Positions 1-11,084 of a DNA stretch of 64,000 nucleotides are shown here, in pieces (within the stretch, counting starts at the first letter, position 1; every line of letters begins with the position of its first letter). The stretch lies in contig JAVHKY010000053.1 in the NCBI GenBank assembly GCA_035079385.1, positions 2,108,001-2,172,000 on the forward strand. The letters run 5' to 3'. This DNA comes from Aspidiotus rigidus. Taxonomy: Eukaryota > Arthropoda > Insecta > Hemiptera > Diaspididae. Made by a program: the position numbers and the translations under genes. The notes beneath the pieces are model-generated. The model did not search any database, was not told the DNA's origin, and saw nothing but the letters and a program-made list of their open reading frames with translations.

Positions 1-135
1 TACAAATAAGAAAAATGAAAACAAAAAATTTTAAAAACACCTAATGATAAGCCCAAAATAGTTTTTCCCCCATTATCAGATTGAGGCAATATTTCATATA
101 CCGGTCTACTGTATCATTTTCGATACTATTTCAAT

Positions 136-480
136 CAGAGATGTTCATGCATAAAAACGAAAACGAATCACAAAATTAACAAAAATTTTTAGGCTGAAAT
201 AGGCTAACAAAACGAAATGCAGTAACGGAAACGAAAATCATTTTGTTCCAACAGAAAATTTCGAAAAAAGGAAATACCCAAAGAAAATTGGAGAAGTCTG
301 AGCAAAATCAATGCATTTTGCATGAAAACGAAAAGGAATAACGAATATAACGAAATTTTTTGGGCTGAGAAACGAAATTCAGTAACGAAAACTTTCGTTT
401 TAACAGAAAATTGTAAGATAACGAAAGTTTAGTACCTAAATATCGAAACGAAATTCAAGAAATTTCGCGCAATATCTCTG
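136..480. mobile_element. hAT-type MITE (345 bp)
   Basis: The element is bounded by short inverted ends (CAGAGATG at the left, ATCTCTG at the right) and flanked by a perfect 8-bp direct repeat ATTTCAAT at 128-135 and 481-488. An 8-bp duplication next to CAGAG-type ends is the signature of hAT superfamily insertion. It has no coding capacity. The inside is built from two degenerate copies of a unit rich in AACGAAAT and CAGTAACGAAAA motifs. The duplication is direct observation; the superfamily is inferred from its length. Confidence 0.8.
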
Positions 481-789
481 ATTTCAATCATGTGCGGAAA
501 GCATATACTTACAGGTAGTTCTAACCAGCTGTTCTAACGTGTTGACAAGTACTTGGATGTAAAATTACTTACTTGAGAAATGAATTGAATACGGATTTCT
601 TGAAATTCTCCCCCATTTCGATCGATGCTCAAAATATTGCGAAACCTTTGTCGCATATCATCATTACTTATGCGACTCGGAACATCTGTTGTTAAAATAT
701 TATTATAACGTTGAAAAATAGGGTGGTCAAAATTCCTGACTACCTAATGTTTTCATATTTATACAATAGCTACAATATATTATTGAAAA
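481..789. other. Unassigned spacer
   Basis: AT-rich sequence between the hAT MITE and the P-like relic. I see no open frame, repeat or regulatory signal that can be supported. Confidence 0.5.
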
Positions 790-1554
790 TCAATTCACCA
801 CTTTGACGAGATTGACATGTTCTATTTTGTACGCATGTGTTGTTGAATACACAAGTTCCTTTTTGAGTACCAAAGTATTCTTTACTTGTGATGGGTTGCA
901 AAGAAGGACGCATTTTTTTCTTACTCCATCCTGAATATTTTGTAATGCACCCGCCGAATCATCTTCCTCGCAATTTGAACCGACTGAATAAGAGGACATG
1001 AAATTGTTCAGCAGAGTTGTCTTGAATGCACTTCTGAACTGAGATGGTGTGGGTTATTACTGCAAACGCCGTTTGCTCAAATTGAACCAAAATAATTCTC
1101 CAGTGGATCTTGGTCAAAGACGCGAGTGTTGACGTATTTAAAACCCAGCTTTTTCAATGTAAACCAAATCCGACGTAAACCTCGAATTGTGCAAATCCAA
1201 TTTTTCACAGATGGTGGTTGCGTTTCTGTTCCTTCATAAAACAATATTTTACAAAGTTAGAAATGCTTTTCCCGCATATTTTAATTATCAAATTTGATAG
1301 TAGTAACAAGCCTGTGACTAACTTTTTCCCTTGACAAATTTGATGAATTTTATCGACTCGAGAACTTTTTGCGCCTCTTTCCAGAATTCTAGATGTTGCG
1401 AGTGAGAATGAATCGCACTTTTCAATAAATTTTTCAACCTTTCACGCCCACGCCTTGCACCGCTATTCTGCGATCTAACTCCACCAACACCATTACAAAA
1501 ATCGAATAATTGAAGCGCTGCGTGGAAAAGGGGCCTCCGTCTAATGTATTTCAT
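790..1554 (-). pseudogene. P-element/THAP9-like transposase relic (C-terminal half)
   Basis: Three conceptual pieces in minus-strand order match the C-terminal half of P-type transposases. At 1554-1318 there is a FDFCNGV segment followed by a charged helix ending near WKEAQKVLESIKF. At about 1119-1083 lies the family hallmark DQDPLENYFG, followed at once by a stop. At 1050-790 there is a segment with SVGSNCEEDD. The frame changes between pieces, with at least one in-frame stop after YFGSI. No THAP finger is visible. The 5' side meets the hAT insertion at 1717, so the gene may have been cut by that element or truncated earlier. Family assignment rests on the motif order and is moderately secure. 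Confidence 0.6.
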
Positions 1555-1739
1555 GGCCTGATGTTACATACAAGAGCAACCAAACAACGAGTTAGCCAGA
1601 GTAAACACCAAGAAATCATAATACTACTAATTATACATCCATGTCAGGTCGGCTCATCTTCTAAGTACAAAGGTATCATTCTCCTGTCTCAACAACCCGT
1701 CTTCATTAAGTCAGTACTGCCGTCAAGAGGGGGCGCGAA

Positions 1740-1990
1740 TCATCAAAAAGTGATTCGAATCACGAATCAGTCGCTTTTTGTAAAGATTCGAATCACGAAT
1801 CATAAATCGTTCAGAAGTAAATGATTCTAAATCAATCACCATGAAAATGAGTCGAATCAATTTCGAATCAAATCCGAATCACCTGGAGAAAATGATTTGT
1901 GATTCGAAAAAGATTCGATTCAAATCCATATCAAATCATTTCAAAAGATTTTTTGATTCGAAAAGGATTTGAATCGAATCTCTTTCAAAT
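1740..1990. repeat. Left subterminal GATTCG iteron array of the hAT element
   Basis: Many copies of GATTCGAATC/GATTCGAAA-type half-palindromes occur within 250 bp of the left end, in both orientations. hAT transposases bind short subterminal repeats, so these are likely transposase-binding sites; that role is inference. Confidence 0.6.
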
Positions 1991-2662
1991 CACTTTGAAA
2001 AATTTGTTTGCAATTTTAGAAATACAGTCGTACAGTCAATGTGGGCTATTTTGGATTCATTTTCCTTCGAGTTTAAACCTCATTATTGTCATTATTTCAC
2101 TCAGTTTTCATTGTATTGAATTTGACCGCACTCATGACTTATTAATTAAAAATTTTTATTTTCCGACGTTTCAGTTACCATGTAACCTTTTTCAAGGAGA
2201 AACAAAATTCCCCTTGCACAAACAAAATTCATATTTCTAATTGTATTAAATTTGGTTTTGATTTAAAATTGACTAGTCTTGAAATTCTACAACTTACTTC
2301 TAATCTAGTACCTAAGTAGTAACAAACTTCATTCATACAGGACATCCCGAGATAATGAGGTTTGAAATAGAGGAAAAAAAAGAGTCCAAAATAGCCCGCA
2401 CTGTTAGTGATGTATTGTGGGAACCTGTAAAGATGTAAGAAGTAAACATAACAGTCATAGGATAGAAAAAAAAAAAAATTGAAAAATCAATGTATTTAGA
2501 TTTTCCGATAAAGGAAACTAAATTTTGAAAATATCGGGAAAAATTTCCATTTAATAATAAAAAAGTGTCAAAAAATAACGAGAAATTTCAATCAAAAATA
2601 AAAAAAACAGTGCCTAGTAGAATGACTAGACAAACTGAAAAATGTTGAGAAGAGAACTTGTG

Positions 2663-5600
2663 CTAGCACATCTTCAATTTAGTATTATTTGCTCTAAGAA
2701 GAAGAATATTTTCATAATTGTCATCTGTCACAGATCTCTTGGTTCTGTGCAGAAGCGATGCCAAATAGAAAAAGCGTTCTATTGGCGCGGACGACGGGGT
2801 GATACAATTGTATTTTAAAAATACGCGTTTAATTAATGGGTACTTTTCTAGACTTGTGAGGTTGTTGTCCATATCAGGAAGATAATGTATCAATTGCAAA
2901 TGAATTTGCCCATTGTGCTGTAATCCCTCCTGGTTTTCAAAAATGAAAAACGACGAATATTTGGTGGTGGTTGACATATCGGTATTGGAATCATCTGTTT
3001 TGTCATTGTCAGGGCACTCTGTCTTCATCTTCTTCATTTCAGAAATAACAATTGTTTTCCATCGCTCTTCTTTAATACCTCTATTTGCCAGATCACCCCG
3101 AACCCAACGAAATTTAAAAAAAGGGTGAGATATCGCGGCTATTATTGCCATCCTTGCGGATTCTTTAGTATCATCCAGATCTAGAATGCCTGTAAAACGA
3201 TCATAAATAGCTTCTCTCACATTCAAAATAAACTCGTTTACTATTGCTGCACATTCTGAATCATCAGGTAAAAATTGTAACTCAAAATCAGGATCATGGA
3301 GATATTTACTTGAAAGGTCTGAATATCGCGAATAGAGCGAGTGGATTGTGGGGGCTAGAATGCCGTACATGGCATCTCCTTGTAATATATATCAATAGCT
3401 GCGGCCAATGGGGATAGTATATCAACAAGAAATTTCATGTAGTCAATATCTTTTTTTGTGAACTTGTCATAGTTCACCTTTGATTTCTTCTTAGCCCTCT
3501 CAGTCTTATCTTCCTCTTTGTCATCCTGAACAAGAATGAACTTCTGGAGAATTCGATTGAGTTTTTCTGAATTTTGCAATAAGTCAGTTAATGAATCAAA
3601 TAGGCTATTCCATCTAGTAACAACAGGCCTTCGGAATACGTGCCCTGTAACTTCTTTCACAACATCTCGTCCAATTGGTTTCCCGATCTTCGACCATATT
3701 TGGTCACATTTTTCCAAAACTGACAAATGAACTTTTTCCAAAGTGGGAAATTTAGCAACGATTTTTTTCAAATCCGCTGTCGCTACCAGTGATGCAGTAT
3801 GAGACGCGCATGGGACTCGCAAGGGTAAGTCACTGAAAGTATTAGACGACATTTCATGGAAGGCAAATTCATCGATCACAATACCATCGGCCCCATCCTC
3901 TTCATCCAATTCTAATTCTATCCTTTCAGTTACAAACGACACTGATGATTCTGGAACTCCGAATTCCCTGAAACATTTTACAAAATTTGAGCCATTATCT
4001 GTGACAATGGCAACAATTTTTTTCTGCTCAATTTTATATTTCTCAAAAACGTCTGAAAATGAATCTGAGATTTTCTCGTAGTCATGCCTACCAAAGATGT
4101 GTCGACTGCACAGAATGATTGATTTTCTTTCGTAAGTTCTTGAGTTAATATAGTGGGCAGAAACGCCAAACGCGTTTCTTACTCCTTTCCCCCATATATC
4201 AGCACACAAGGCAAAATATGGAACATTAGCCAAAATACCAGTTATTTTTGAAAACATTTCACCGCATTTTTTTTCGATACGACGACCAAGTTGTCTGCGA
4301 GACATAACTTGAAAATTACAAAGAAGAGGAAATTCTTCTTGCTCGATGATGTTAAAGGAACGCAGCCCATTGACGATGAAGTTCACCAAAACGTTATCAA
4401 ATTCGTTCTGGTTAAGGGGTTTCTGCGATCGACCGTTTATGAATTCCTCCAATGATCGCTGGGTGTTTGTTGATGGCTTCGGTATTGATAGATCCTTTCG
4501 ATACTTTTCTTCTTCATAATTAATCACGCTTGACGAATGTTTGTTCTGTAACAATGAAGAAATTAATGATTATAATAGACAATGAAACCGATAAAAAAAT
4601 TATTTGTAAAAATAAAACTTCTCAAATGAAGAAAATTTCAGATAATAAGATCTCACTTTTGAAGGCATTCATATCGCATTTTATTGACAGCAAAACCAAA
4701 TATTTTTTTGCCTGGTTTTTAAATTATTCACAAGACCTTTGAAAAGAAGATGAAATTTTATAATGAGCTCTGTAGGCCTACTTCATGAACTTGCGGAGAT
4801 AATAAACTCGAATTTCAAAGAAAAATAGGTACCTTCCTGTTCAATAACCCTCACCTTGTTACGTCACCTTTTTTTTCTCTCTATATATAATCATACCTAT
4901 ACAAGAAGTGATTGCTTACTCGTAAATGTCGGAGAAAATTTGAGCTTGAACACGTCAATCCCGAAATCAATTTCTTTTTCGGTAAACAAAGTTGGCAGCT
5001 TGCAGTTACCTTGTTACCTTCCTTCTTCTCGATGATAAAGTATTTACCATTCAAAATTGTTAATTCCTGACTCGAAGTAGAATCTATAAACAAAAATGAT
5101 TTAAAAATAGATGCATCAGTGAGAATATTTTTATAGATGCAGGGCTTTGCCCTGAAATTTATTCAACTTACTGGAACATTTCACCGCATTCTCCTTCTGT
5201 ACATCAGGAACACTAACAGAATTATCTTCAATTTCATGGTCTGAGTTAGTGCTTGAATCTGAGTTGTCGCGCACGCATGGGATAACTGCATGTGCACAAA
5301 TGAAAAGAAGAGAAGAAAAAATATTTAGAAAACAATGAAATGTCATGAATAACTTCAATGTTCAGTATAGGTATGTAACTTAAAACAACTTAAATTATCA
5401 CTCACATTTTCTTTTCTTTTTCACCAATACTTTCCACGCATTTTTAATCGAATTTTTACTAGAAGTGGAATTTGAAGCGAGGTCACTGGTGGAAACAGCA
5501 TTAGTCTGACTCTCAGTGGTGCAACCAATTGTCATTATTTTGTCCAGCTGTCCCTCCTCTTTTTCATTGATAAGTTTTTTGAAATTTTTCACATCTGCAC

Positions 5601-6517
5601 AAATACAAATAGGTAATTACAAGTACAACCAGTGGAAAACACATTAAATCTTAATTTGTCAAAAATGTTGTCTGAATTGACAGGTTTAAAACTGTCAAAC
5701 TACATTTGAAACTGTTCAATAACCCAAAACTTGACACTTTTTTATCTATCATAACTGTCGACTGTTAGAACCAATATCGCTATGACCACTAAAAAATATA
5801 TTTTTCTAGGTTATAACCAAGTATAACGGTTAAAATGCCTGATGAACACCAAAAATCCTATGATTTAAATAAAAATAATTCAATATTACTACCTCAGTAC
5901 TTCTGGACAGTGGACAAACTCAATAAAGTCAGCACTCTCCAGTCTCTCCAAATTGCAAATTCACTTCATTTTCAATATTTTTTTCTTTGTTTTCTACTTT
6001 TCTAGTTTTCTTTGTATTATTCTCATTATAGTAATTTTCCTTACTTCAAAAGCTGAATGTTCAAACTTTAGAGTTTGAACACTTTGAACAGTTCCCTTCT
6101 AGACCCTGTTTTTGTCAGGCTCGAGTCTTACTTTTCAAACTTTTGAAAAATAAGTATGATGCACGAAATGATAATGAGCAATCAGGGAATAGGCATAGCT
6201 GAATGAGTTAGCAAATATGTTCTCTTAAAGAAATGAAATTAGAATTTATCATACAAGGTGGAAATAGAAAAACCTTAGTTTCAAGTACCTAATGCAAAAT
6301 CAAAAGAGTTTAGTAAATAGGCGAGTATACTGCATTTCTTACTTGGTTTATTCATCTTCTTCCTTTTTTTCGAATTTCCTGCTGCCTTGTCAATGTCATG
6401 AACTGCAGCAGGAGTTCTGACTGCAGTAACATTATTGGAGGCGGACTCAGAGCATACATCGATCTCTTCTTCTTCTTCAACCATGAGCGATTCGAGGAAG
6501 CTTTTTTCCTTTTCCAT
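2663..6517 (-). pseudogene. hAT transposase gene, five exons, one frameshift
   Basis: Exons 6517-6343, 5594-5406, 5285-5172, 5083-4920 and 4545-2663 join with matching phases at every GT-AG junction. The first exons encode an acidic, Ser/Lys-rich leader. The BED finger sits at the 5083-4920/4545 junction: CQLC, then HLR completed by NKH from the next exon, so the intron splits the finger. The last exon encodes the RNase H-like hAT core (CADIWG, TDNGSNF, VPCASHTASLV, VVTRWNS) and the C-terminal dimerisation block (TPSSAPIERFFYLASLL). One indel near 3365 moves the frame (after KEMPC, resuming at GILAPTIHSL), giving roughly 840 codons. The product would bind element ends and cut and paste. The break may be a mutation or an assembly error. 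Confidence 0.82.
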
Positions 6518-7116
6518 ATTGTGTAGAAGGAGTGTAAGACCTGGTAAGATATAATTATGCAAATGCAATAAATATTTACTGTTTTTTCCGCCACGAATTC
6601 CGACCTGTTTTGATACATTCCTTTGATGACTTCAATAATTGATAAGGAATAACTTCTAACTTCAGAGTTCCTCAAAGGACGAATTCCAATTCCTCAACAA
6701 AATGGGATGGTTAGATACGGGCGCGGGCGCAATTCGTGTGCGGAGCATCTTTTAAAAACATACCTACGTTTGAAATTGAAACTTGAAAGTAGTAACTTAC
6801 TTTTCTGATGTGACAATATGATTAAGCCGGTTCCATAATTATGAATAGGTAATTATGATGAAGAATATTGCTTTATAATTGTAACTGTAAGTGCAGGCTA
6901 TAACCAAGATTCTGCTATTTCGGCATGTCGCATCGGCTTGTTCAAACCAAACTGTATTGACTTTGCCACTGTCCTTTTCTACATTACTTTAAAATTAAAT
7001 AGTTGCACAGACCCACCGGCAGCGATTCCGAGAAAAAGGTCTTACATATTATAAGCATTACAAATACTTCTCCGGACCCGGATTCCTGTTTTGTATTCTT
7101 ATCATTTCTACCATAC

Positions 7117-7230
7117 AAAATAGAATGAACGTATCTGCATATTGACGATCAGCAAAAAAGGTATTCTTCGTCGAATTTGAAGGAATCTTTTCCGCGAATC
7201 GTAAATATGCAGATACATTCATTCTATTTT
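7117..7230. repeat. 27-bp inverted repeat inside the hAT right arm
   Basis: Arms at 7117-7143 and 7204-7230 are complementary at 26 of 27 positions (core GTATCTGCATATT), separated by 60 bp. Together they could fold as a long hairpin beside the right iteron array. No function is assigned. Confidence 0.6.
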
Positions 7231-7420
7231 GAACGGCGGATTTCCGTTTGATTCGCGAAAGATTCGAAAAATATTCGAAAATTATTCGACTGATCAGAAA
7301 TTGATTCGAATCACAAATCATAAATCATTTTCCAGTTTTCAAAATGATTCGAATACAAATCACGAATCATCAAAAAAGGATTTTAAATCATGATTCGATT
7401 CGAAAATGAATGATTCGCGC
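7150..7420. repeat. Right subterminal GATTCG iteron array of the hAT element
   Basis: Mirrors the left array: repeated GATTCG/CGAATC motifs up to the right TIR, including GATTCGCGAAAGATTCG-type clusters. A likely transposase-binding region by analogy with other hAT elements. Confidence 0.55.
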
Positions 7421-7539
7421 CCCCTCTTGCTGCCGTTTATCCAAATTCCAACACAAACAATTATGAAAAACAGCTTATTAATATTATCACATGAACCTTA
7501 CAGAAGACCTTATCCTCATTTTCACAAACAAAACAAACC

Positions 7540-7725
7540 TTGTTGAGACGTCGAGAGACAGATGACCGAATTTTTCTTCTTTTAATGCTCTCTTTACGGT
7601 GTTTGTTCGGCGTTTTTTGATGGTATTCCTACTCTTTATGATGACCTCCTCCATTTCATTATTTTTCAATGATTCTGGAAAATCAGACACAGCCAACTGG
7701 AGGAGGTGGACCAAACAATAAGAAC
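7540..7725 (-). pseudogene. Second hAT transposase exon fragment
   Basis: A GT-AG bounded exon-like block (acceptor CTAG before 7725, donor-like AG|GTTTGT near 7540) encodes LVHLLQLAVSDF followed by IIKSRNTIKKRRTNT and LSLDVSTR. This corresponds to the conserved hAT stretch between the second catalytic region and the DVPTRWNS motif. It lies outside the TIRs of the neighbouring hAT element and differs from its transposase, so it is the remnant of another copy or family. No TIRs were found for it. Confidence 0.5.
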
Positions 7726-7739
7726 CTAGAAGTTAAAGA

Positions 7740-8384
7740 AAACTGAAATAATAAAAGTCGATGACGAGGCCTAAACAGTAGCTGTGCAATAGGGGTAGGA
7801 TTTCCGATTTCTCGTCACTTTTTCTTCTTCTTATTGTCATCATTAGTTTATAAAATCAATATCAAAAATCAGAAACCAATAGAGTTTGTTACCTACCAAG
7901 AAGAAGTAAGAAAAAAAAAATAATACTTTACACTCGGAGATCAGATCAGACAAATGACAATCCGTATTCAGTATTTCAGTACCAATGTCTCAGACAAGTA
8001 CTTCGTTTTTCTTTTTCTTTTTTTTGTACAGTGTACTGACAACCAGGATTTGAGCAAAACTAGGAAAAAGCTAAACCGGTAATAAGCAATTTAATGTTTA
8101 AGCAACAGAACAACAAACAGACAACATTACAGGATTAGTATTAATGAAAGAAAATTAATGTAATACTTGAAAAGGATATCATTCCTGACTCAGAAAGCGC
8201 ATGATTGGTGGGGAAAACAGATGAGTTCTGGTCTTTTAAAAGGTTTTTACCCGGTAAGATTGCCTGCAAAGTTTCACTTCCAAAGTTGTTACAAGTTTTA
8301 GTTTTGTTTAGAGTAATCTAACTGAATACTCGTTCGCAGTCCGCCGAGGAATGAGGAAGTATTGTTGAAAAACGCACTTTCCCG
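7740..8384. other. Unassigned spacer
   Basis: AT-rich sequence with homopolymer runs (poly-A near 7908-7921, poly-T near 8010-8022). I see no supportable gene. Confidence 0.4.
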
Positions 8385-8434
8385 ACATATTATTTATAAA
8401 TGAAACAGAAGAAAGTACATTTCAAATTACTTAC

Positions 8435-8830
8435 CTTATGCCCAAAATAGGTATCATCCCGTGCTTTTGTCAAGAAATCGTTGACATGTGCCCGAGTCAA
8501 GACTTCTGATTTCTTTGGACAATGCCCTTTATTTAATTGCTTAATATATGCCTTCAGTTGATTATGCTCGGATATATCGACATTTTCGATGGCATTTAAC
8601 ATTCTGTGCAGCATCGAGTATTTACTCCACAAGGTACACGATTGAAGTGTATCAGATAGTTCGGCAAGGTACGCAAGGAGTGTCGTTTCTCTGAAATTAG
8701 TTGCTTGAATATTGTTTTGAATCCTCCAGTTTTTAATATGCGTGAATGTATTTTTGTATATTTTTCTTGACTTTGGTTGGATCAAGTTACTCTTTGCTTG
8801 TTCAACTAAACTTCGGACTTTGGGTGGAGT
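8435..8830 (-). pseudogene. Crypton-like tyrosine recombinase exon (N-terminal DNA-binding part)
   Basis: The frame encodes an SAM-like core-binding segment: RKIYKNTFTHIKNW, LLAYLAELSD, then TLWSKYSMLHRML and KGHCPKKSEVLTRAHVNDFL ending in DDTYFGHK. A good donor (AAG|GTAAGT at 8434) ends the exon. The pattern of a LWSKYSML helix followed by KKS-VLT and an FL-ARDD-YF-HK segment is what I know from animal Crypton-type recombinases. The catalytic R-H-R-Y part would lie in a downstream exon that I did not find. It would catalyse site-specific recombination if complete; here it is a fragment. Confidence 0.5.
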
Positions 8831-8836
8831 ACAAAC

Positions 8837-8982
8837 TGTTAGTTCATAAGTTTATTTGGTCCTAATGTTGTGGTACTATTGGACATTGGTAACCACGTTT
8901 CGGATGTTTTGTTGATAATTTTCGATGTATTCTTTCTTTTGAATTATACGTTTTATAGTTTGTGAGATCTTTGTATTTTATA
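8837..8982 (+). repeat. Candidate LTR end preceding a PBS
   Basis: A stretch starting TGTTAGTTC runs to the base before a strong primer-binding site at 8983. Its position suggests the 3' part of a 5' LTR on the plus strand. The left boundary is a guess, and no partner LTR was identified in the window. Confidence 0.3.
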
Positions 8983-8999
8983 TGGTAGCAGAGCGTGGT
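8983..8999 (+). promoter_or_regulatory. tRNA-iMet primer-binding site of an orphan LTR element
   Basis: TGGTAGCAGAGC is the reverse complement of the 3' end of metazoan initiator tRNA-Met (GCTCTGCTACCA). It should prime reverse transcription of a retroelement whose body was lost here; the next element coding sequence, 9187-9490, is on the opposite strand. Confidence 0.55.
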
Positions 9000-9186
9000 T
9001 GGAGTGATAGCGGGACGTTGAGTGTTTATTTCAGGGTCTCAAGATTCCCTGTTTCTAAGATTCAAACATCTCCAGATGAAAATGAGGTACCGTCACGAGG
9101 ATTAATAAGGTTGTATTTGGTATTACTTTGACCAACAACAATGGCATCCATGCCTTGAGGGCCCAGCTTAGCAGAGCCGTCGTTTA

Positions 9187-9490
9187 ATTTTTCTTAATTT
9201 TGTTCACAACGTTGGCGAGGTAATTGAGCAACTACGTGAGCGCCAAAAACAGTAGAAAATTTCACATTTGGAGCTTTGTCGTAGACTGCTTGATGTGGTG
9301 TTGGCGCAGAGGAAACATTTGCTTTTGAGGGCATACAATTTATGCACTGTTTGACTTGGGACAATGTGAGTACCCAATATTGAGGGGGTAATGCTGCATC
9401 TAATAACATAGAACAACTGAACGTAAGAACAGTTTTGTGTTTTCGTTCTGCTATTCCATAGACTGAATTGTCGTGACGTCACAAACTCCA
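9187..9490 (-). pseudogene. Ty1/copia integrase fragment
   Basis: The open frame contains GIAERKHKTVLTFSCSMLLD, followed by LPPQYWVLTLSQVKQCINCM and KAPNVKFSTVFGAHV. This matches the integrase segment from the catalytic glutamate region (the E of AERKH) through the conserved LPSK and VFG blocks of copia polyproteins. Nothing else of the element is nearby, and it ends 25 bp before the Harbinger insertion point. It is a relic, not a gene. Confidence 0.6.
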
Positions 9491-9794
9491 CATAGCTATG
9501 AGAAACATCAAATAAGGGCCAGTTGTACCAAATCTTTAAACTGAGTTTAAACCATTTAAACTCGGTTTAACAGCTGAAATTTGTTGTACCAACACTTTAA
9601 CGCCGTTTAACGAAGGTTTAAATTTACTGCCCGATTTTCGCCAGTAAACCAAGGTTTAACTTTAAACTTCTTTTCTATTGGCTCCCATTATCAGCAGCTA
9701 GGCAAGGAAAAATTAAAAAAAAAAAAAACATTGTGGAAACGGAATAAACTGCATTATCGAATTCATTGATGAGATAATATTAATTTTGGTGAAA

Positions 9795-11076
9795 ATGATG
9801 GAGATGGATGACATTACGCTAGGTATGAATGATGAGTGGTGCGAGGATGACGATTTTCAGACCTTAGTTCATCTGGTCCTGTTTCCGCGAGCTGTACGGA
9901 GGTTCAGAACTCGGATTGATCATCTCCGTTATTGGACTGATACCGAATTTCACGATCGATTCAGGTTAGACAAGGTTTGCGTACAATATCTGGTTGATAG
10001 ACTACGAGGAAAGATATGCTCGAAAACAATGAGGTACGTAAATGTACATGATACAAGAAGGTCGTTGAAGCTCTATCAATGAGGAGGTATTGAAGCATTG
10101 GCAGAAGACCTTACACAATGCACGGTCACAAGAAATTCTATTTTGAATCATTCCTTCATTTTAATGAATATTCCTTTCGTATTACTGAATTTTCAGAAAT
10201 CAAGCTGTCAGTGTTACAGATAAAATATTGTACACGCTACGATTCTACTCGACAGGAAGTTGGTTGATAACAAGCGGTGATTTCATCGGAATACATAAAA
10301 GCACTGGTAGCAGAATTATTCGTACAGTATCAATTGCTATAGCATCTTTGGCTCGAGAATTCATCAATTTTCCTGAGAGCGAACAAGAAAGGAATCACGT
10401 TGCCAAACAGTTTTATGATATCGCTAGATTCCCTAGATGTATCGGCGCAATCGACTGTACGCATATAAAAATCTTGTCCCCGGGAGGTGAACAAGCTGAA
10501 ATATATAGAAACCGAAAAGATTTTTTTTCATTGAATGTGCAGACTGTTGTAGACGCTAGAGGATCTATTGAAGATATAGTGTGTCGTTGGCCCGGAAGTG
10601 TGCATGATAGCTTGATTTTCAGGAGCAGTCGAGTACGCAGCAGGTTTGATGACGGTGATTTCAATAACTTTGTTTTGGTCGGTGACAGCGGATACGCAAA
10701 TTGCAATTACCTGCTTACACCGCTTGGGGATCCCCATAACCAAGCTGAAGACTTGTTCAATGAGGCACAAATTAGAACAAGAAATCCTGTCGAACGTTCG
10801 TACGGGGTTTGGAAAAGACGTTTTCCCGGACTTGCTATGGGATTACGAGTGAAAATTGATAGACTAGAGAGCATAATTGTCGCGACAGCGGTTCTACATA
10901 ATATAGCAACTTTTTTTGGTCAACGGGTACCGCGTGTCACGTCTGAAGAAAATGAAGCGATAGCTCTTACGAATTCTGTTCCTGTTGAAGTAACTGATGC
11001 AGTTATTGAACGGTGGGCAAATCCTAGAGAAGTGACAAGATGCGAATACATAGAATATTTTAATTCGAGAGTATAA
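9795..11076 (+). CDS. Harbinger DDE transposase, two exons
   Basis: Exons 9795-10033 and 10197-11076 (intron GTACGT...TTTCAG, 163 bp) join in frame to give 372 residues, with no disabling change. The start is the ATG at 9795 following an in-frame TTG-GTG-AAA. Visible DDE_4-type motifs are AIDCTHIKI (about residue 165), VGDSGYA (about 240) and NPVERSYGVWKRRFP (about 277), supplying D, D and E. The N-terminal region DRFRLDKVCVQYLVDRLR is the usual Harbinger helix. It acts with the Myb-like protein encoded convergently at 17920-11085, which in known Harbinger elements brings the transposase to the nucleus and to the TIRs. Confidence 0.9.
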
Positions 11077-11084
11077 TACAATAA

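Larger units (their letters stand above)
1724..7429 (-). mobile_element. hAT element with perfect 20-bp TIRs
   Basis: The perfect inverted ends read CAAGAGGGGGCGCGAATCAT inward from 1724 and from 7429. A 7-bp direct repeat CTGCCGT flanks them (1717-1723 and 7430-7436); 8 bp is usual for hAT, so one base may have changed. The interior holds a BED-finger/hAT transposase gene on the minus strand (6517-2663), and both subterminal regions are packed with GATTCGAATC-like motifs. All parts expected of an autonomous element are present except for one frameshift in the last exon. Confidence 0.85.

Noticed and set aside
4897..4920. Donor GTATGA at 4896 for the hAT BED exon
   Set aside because: Gives the wrong phase into the next exon; GTAAGC at 4919 keeps phase and completes the finger with NKH.
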